From Chionoecetes opilio (Eukaryota > Arthropoda > Malacostraca > Decapoda > Majidae), in NCBI GenBank assembly GCA_016584305.1, contig JACEEZ010020333.1, positions 194,090 to 258,089 on the forward strand: 64,000 nt of DNA, in the 5' to 3' direction. Each line of letters starts with the position of its first letter. Within the stretch, counting starts at the first letter, position 1. Both the position numbers and the translations under genes were made by a program. The notes beneath the pieces were generated by a model. The model ran no database searches. It was not told where the DNA came from and worked only from the letters and a program-made list of their open reading frames with translations. Positions 60,588 to 64,000 of the stretch are shown piece by piece.

Positions 60588-60920
60588 GTGAAACTATATA
60601 GCGATGAAATGAGGCAATTTTTCACAAGAAAACCCAATAAAGGTGACAAGGTTCATGTAGGTTTAGTGATAAACAACAAAAACATAATGCCATTCAACTC
60701 TGCAGACAAGGATTTGCCTTCAGTCTTGATAACGTCTGTAATGATTTCAAGGCTACAACACGATGGAGTTTTGGTGTGGTCATGTTATTTCAAAACACAC
60801 CAGAAAGTTATGGATGCTTTACACGATAACCAGCTACAAATTTTAACCAGCTTAAAGAAGTTGTTAAGCAAGGAAGCATTATACAAGGAAAAGGTTACTT
60901 TACAAACAGGGAGTTACTGA
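60588..60920 (+). CDS. Unrecognised 110-codon ORF
   Basis: Uninterrupted frame from ATG 60588 to a stop at 60918. Composition is protein-like and not repetitive: MKLYSDEMRQFFTRKPNKGD, VHVGLVINNKNIMPFNSADK, DLPSVLITSVMISRLQHDGV, then a Lys/Leu-rich helix-like end SLKKLLSKEALYKEKVTLQ. There is no signal peptide or membrane segment. It lies between Graf exon 60369-60479 (opposite strand) and a non-LTR fragment on the same strand 14 bp later, so it may be part of that or another mobile element. I do not recognise the family and do not assign a function. Confidence 0.4.
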   Translation: MKLYSDEMRQFFTRKPNKGDKVHVGLVINNKNIMPFNSADKDLPSVLITSVMISRLQHDGVLVWSCYFKTHQKVMDALHDNQLQILTSLKKLLSKEALYKEKVTLQTGSY

Positions 60921-60933
60921 ATGGGAAGTCATA

Positions 60934-62035
60934 ATGGAAAATAAAAAGGAAGGGAAAGGGAAGGAAAAAAAAATAATAAATAACAATGAGCTGGAGGAAG
61001 TTGAAATGGTGGAAGGTCCAGTGGAAAATATAATAGAAAAAGAGGTAATAAGAGCATTGAAAGGGATGGAAGATGGAAAGGCACCAGGTTCATCGGGTGT
61101 AAGCAGTGATATGCTGAAACTAGCAGGAAGGACAGGTATCAGAAAACTAACTGGAGTTTTTTAAAAGATTATGAGGGAGGAGAAAGGTCCAGATGAATGG
61201 AAGGATAGTTTTACCTTACTAAAATAAATCGCCTTAGATGCACTGTCATGTGGTGGGTACAGAGGTTTGAGGCTGTTAAAACATGGGATGAAGATTTGGG
61301 AGAGGGTGTTGTGTGAACGGCTTAAGAAAATCATCAAGATCGATAACTGCCAATTTGGCTTTCTGGCTGGAAAGTCAACTACCTATGTGCAATCTTCATC
61401 ACAAGACATCTCCAGGATAAATATAAGGAGAAGAAGAAAAGGCTGTATCATGTGTTTGTGGATCTAGAAAAGGCATTTGACAGGATTCCAAGAAGAACAA
61501 TTAGATGGGCATTACGAAGACAAAAGGTACCGGAGAGGCTTTTAAGGTTGGTAATGGCACTGTATGAAGGGTCAAGATCAAAGGTGAGAGTAGCTGGAGG
61601 AACATCAATTGCCTTTGAGATAGGTGTGGGGGTGCATCAAGGTTCAGTTCTCAGTCCTCTTTTGTTTGTGGTAGTGATGCAAGAGGAACACAAAGGAATG
61701 CAGAACAGGAGATCCATGGGAGCTGCTATATGCAGATGATTCAGTCTTGACAGCTGAGACAATGGAGGAAGTTGAGAGGAGATTTATAGATTGGAAGCAA
61801 GCAATAGAGAGAAGAGGTCTGAAGGTGAATATGTCCAAGACGAAGATGATGGTAACAGGCAAGAAAATAGAGCAAAATATACTAGTGGTAAGGTTTCCCT
61901 GTGGAGTGTGCGGTAGTGGAGTAGGAGTAAACTCTATTCGATGCAAGGAATGTGACAAGTGGTGCCATAAAAGATGTTCTGGACTAGGAAACCTGAATGG
62001 GGTGGTAGATTTCTGCTGTCCTGTGTGAGTAAAAT
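60934..62035 (+). mobile_element. Non-LTR retrotransposon fragment with PHD-like C-terminal finger
   Basis: Plus strand: IEKEVIRALKGMEDGKAPGS, DNCQFGFLAGKSTTYVQSSS, FVDLEKAFDRIPRRTIRWAL, GVGVHQGSVLSPLLFVVVMQ, then LYADDSV-like text across a frameshift at 61730 and MSKTKMMVTGKK. It ends with CGVCGSGVG, RCKECDKWCHKRCSG and FCCPV: a C-x2-C, C-x2-C, H-x2-C array as in PHD/FYVE-type fingers. Frames break near 61170, 61450 and 61730. Confidence 0.85.
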
Positions 62036-62089
62036 TAAACGCCCCGTGTGTTAGCCGCTTTAGCACAATAAAGCAGCATACCGGAGCAA

Positions 62090-62268
62090 GTGATTTTTTT
62101 ATTGTACACTACATACACCACACACCCCCATCCCCTTGCTCAAGAGGGACAGTAACCTCCCAAATTTGTCACTGAAAAATCCCCGTGAGCGAGCGACGAT
62201 TCCAGCCAGCTAACCAGAGAATGGCACGCCAACACTCTATCCACTTGACCATCGTGGCAGTGACGATG
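62090..62268 (-). mobile_element. tRNA-like SINE (type 2), copy 1
   Basis: Minus strand CTGCCACGATGGTCAAGTGG, ATAGAGTG, CTGGAATCG resembles a tRNA A and B box pair. Followed by CCCCTTGCTCAAGAGGGACAG-like body also seen at 62887-62912. Confidence 0.7.
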
Positions 62269-62339
62269 TGTCAATCACATCAAACAATGTGTCACATCAC
62301 ACCATGTGTATATGTGTTTATGTGTGTGTGTGTGTGTGT

Positions 62340-62480
62340 CATTCACCCATGATTTTGTCCACGCGAGTTAGACTCGCGATCGCCAGTTTCACCCTCCCGG
62401 AGCGAGCTTGGGGCTCATTATTACTAGGCAAGGATGAGAGTATACGCTATGCTGCGCGTGGCATTCGGTGCTCATCTCCG
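62340..62480. repeat. Repeat shared with 62765-62860
   Basis: CACGCGAGTTAGACTCGCGA and TCGCCAGTTTCACCCTCCCG match CACGCGAGCCAAACTCGCGA and TCGCCAATTTCACCCTCCCA in the second copy. Contains a small hairpin CGCGAGT/ACTCGCG. Confidence 0.7.
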
Positions 62481-62639
62481 TGGCATTAGCCCTTAGAGCC
62501 TGTGGTGGGTGAAGACCCGTTACCCCGGGACACAGGGATAGTGTGACACCCAGGTTACCACAGTTACCTTCCCCAGGTTACCCCAGGTACCCATTTATCA
62601 ACCCCGAAAGGAAGGAAGAACAGCTGGGTTGGCTGGTCG

Positions 62640-62720
62640 CCGAGTTGCCCTGGCACGGATTCGAACCAGGGCCCGCAGATTCGTAGCCAGGCACGCTAGT
62701 CACTGCACCACGGAGGCAAC
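62640..62720 (-). mobile_element. tRNA-like SINE head (type 3)
   Basis: Minus strand GCCTCCGTGGTGCAGTGACT, then GGCTACGAATCTGCGGGCCC and GGTTCGAATCCGTGCC: clear A- and B-box-like parts. The 3' end does not pair with GCCTCCG, so it is not a functional tRNA gene. Confidence 0.7.
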
Positions 62721-62859
62721 AATTTTTACTGATACCTCATTATTACCTATGTGTGTGGTTTTTTTTTACCCATGGTCTTGTTCACGCGAGCCAAACTCGC
62801 GATCGCCAATTTCACCCTCCCAGTGCGAACTTGGAGCTCATTCTTGCCGATCTTTGGGT

Positions 62860-63022
62860 AATGCTGAGACCTCACACCCCATATAGACCCATCCCCTTGC
62901 TTAAGGGGGACAGTAACAGCCCGAATTTGTCAGTTGAAAAATTCCCGGGAGAGCAGCGAGGATTCAAACCGGCTACCACAGAATGGCAGGCTAGCACTCT
63001 ATCCACTAGACCATCGTGGCGG
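62860..63022 (-). mobile_element. tRNA-like SINE (type 2), copy 2
   Basis: Minus strand ACCGCCACGATGGTCTAGTG, GATAGAGTGCTAGCCTGCCA, GGTAGCCGGTTTGAATCC, matching copy 1 at 62090-62268. The A-box region resembles a TGGTCTAGTGG-type tRNA. Confidence 0.72.
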
Positions 63023-63029
63023 TAAATGG

Positions 63030-63323
63030 TGTGTGTATTTACCTAGCTGTATTTTACAGAGCTACACTCGTGTGATCCCGTCTCCGTATCTATAATTAAT
63101 TATCCAGTCTTTCTTTCAACTGGTGCACATTCTTTGCTGATATCACCTCCTCATTTAGTCCATTCCAAACTTCTACATTTCTATGAGGGAAACTGTACTT
63201 CTTTATGCTGTACAGGTATCTTCCTTTTCCTAATTTTATTGTATGTCCTCTTGTGTATCGACCTTCTCTTTGCTTCCGAGTCAGTAGTCTCTCATTGTCT
63301 GTTTTTTCTATCTTATTTATCAG
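63030..63323 (-). mobile_element. Family A CR1-like 3' end, cut by hAT
   Basis: Minus strand: KTDNERLLTRKQREGRYTRG, KKYSFPHRNVEVWNGLNEEV, then GGAGACGGGATCACACGAGT, TAGCTCTGTAAAATACAGCT and the tail TAGGTAAATACACACAC. The coding part stops at LINKIEKTD where the hAT element begins. Confidence 0.88.
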
Positions 63324-64000
63324 CAGAGCTGGGCGGAGCGCAAACGAAAGCGCAAAAGCGCAATTTGCACTCCATATAAAATATTTGCGCTTTGCGCAAA
63401 ACGCCGAAAATTTGCACTTTTGGAGTTTGCGCTCTCGATATTTTATAAGTCCGCAAATGCGCAAACTTAGCAGAAAAACTTTGCCGAGAAACTTAAATGA
63501 CGTAAAATCAAAAAATTAAAAGATACGTCAAATATAGCATTTATATTTAAGTTTACTTTTTATTTAAAAAACGCTGCAGAAAAGAGCAAGCTCATGCCAC
63601 GGTCAAGTGTGGCACAGAGAGCTGCAAGCAGTGCAAGCTGGACGGGAACGTGGACGAGGAACTGGAGAAGAACTTGCACTCCTGGACCCAGCTGGACGTC
63701 CAGGATAATGTGCCTCTGTCACCTGACATGTTTCCCATGGAGCACAGGCAGATCTGGGTGGACCTGTTCATCAGGTACAACACTCCAGTGCCCTCCTCAG
63801 CGGCGGTAGAGCGGCTGTTCAGCATGGGTCAGACGTCATGAGGCCGAAGCGATCGAGTCTGACGGCCAAGAACTTCGAGAAGCTGGTGTTCCTCAAGGTA
63901 ACATGAACCTCTCAAGGGTCGGTGGAGCTGGAGGACAGTGACGGGAGACATTTTTTGATTATTTAACTTTTTTGTTAGACAATTTGCTATGTAAATATAT
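63324..64000 (+). mobile_element. hAT transposon, 5' end and transposase end
   Basis: Begins CAGAGCTGGGCGGAGCGCAA, a hAT-type terminus, after TTTATCAG (possible 8-bp target). Many GCGCAAA/TTTGCGC words in the next 200 bp are typical subterminal motifs. The right end lies beyond the window. Confidence 0.75.
63600..63907 (+). pseudogene. hAT transposase C-terminal (dimerisation) region
   Basis: The frame after about 63640 reads DEELEKNLHSWTQLDVQDNV, MFPMEHRQIWVDLFIRYNTP and VPSSAAVERLFSMGQ. After a one-base shift at about 63833 it continues SDVMRPKRSSLTAKNFEKLV and FLK. NTPVPSSAAVERLFS is the hallmark C-terminal dimerisation motif of hAT transposases. Little of the N-terminal BED finger and RNase-H core is present, so this copy is internally deleted. 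Confidence 0.88.

Noticed and set aside
62640..62720. A functional tRNA gene
   Set aside because: A and B boxes are present but the acceptor stem does not pair and similar pieces recur nearby, so it is SINE-derived.

Overview
The window is a eukaryotic intron-rich locus, most likely from a decapod crustacean (an inference: arthropod-type coding exons, telomere-like TAACC motifs, and dense CR1-like, RTE, jockey, Tigger, Tc1/mariner and hAT relics with long TA, GT and GA microsatellites). Only one host gene is recognised. It runs on the minus strand across nearly the whole window and encodes the GRAF/oligophrenin-type BAR-PH-RhoGAP protein (Drosophila Graf; vertebrate ARHGAP26/10/42 and OPHN1).

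Eight exons can be placed from splice sites, phase and homology, in transcript order: 60369-60479 and 50116-50218 (BAR), 32755-32817 (end of BAR), 22938-23007 (BAR-PH linker and PH start), 18246-18343 and 5207-5383 (PH), 3398-3503 (linker into RhoGAP) and 1137-1358 (RhoGAP with the arginine finger). The phases of consecutive exons fit everywhere except inside exon 50116-50218, which carries two apparent one-base deletions. The N-terminal BAR exons and the rest of RhoGAP and the C-terminus lie outside the window.

The introns are a transposon nest. 0-6 kb: a CR1-like tail, SINE relic and a palindromic MITE carrying a second MITE. 6.2-12.7 kb: a chain of TA-targeting DNA elements in a (TA)n tract, including a 2.36-kb palindrome with a Tc1-type helix-turn-helix ORF in each arm. 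13.9-17.3 kb: a Tigger transposon inside a CR1-like element. 18.4-21.8 kb: a TTAA-flanked element holding a MITE, which holds a SINE, which holds an 82-bp unit. 24-31 kb: retroelement fragments and an unclassified 27-bp-TIR transposon. 33.4-42.3 kb: jockey with a SINE, several MITEs, Tigger and Tc1 remnants, and an RTE element split by a MITE. 44.3-48.4 kb: an almost full-length but frame-broken CR1-like element. 49-58 kb: fold-backs, a mariner-like relic and a GC-rich block of unknown origin (about 53.4-55.95 kb). 59-64 kb: CR1-like and PHD-finger non-LTR elements, tRNA-like SINE pieces and the start of a hAT transposon.

The elements do not act together as a pathway. They are successive insertions in one gene, and several insertion points are clean enough that the empty site can be read. 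All transposase and reverse-transcriptase reading frames seen are broken, truncated or incomplete, so none looks autonomous here.
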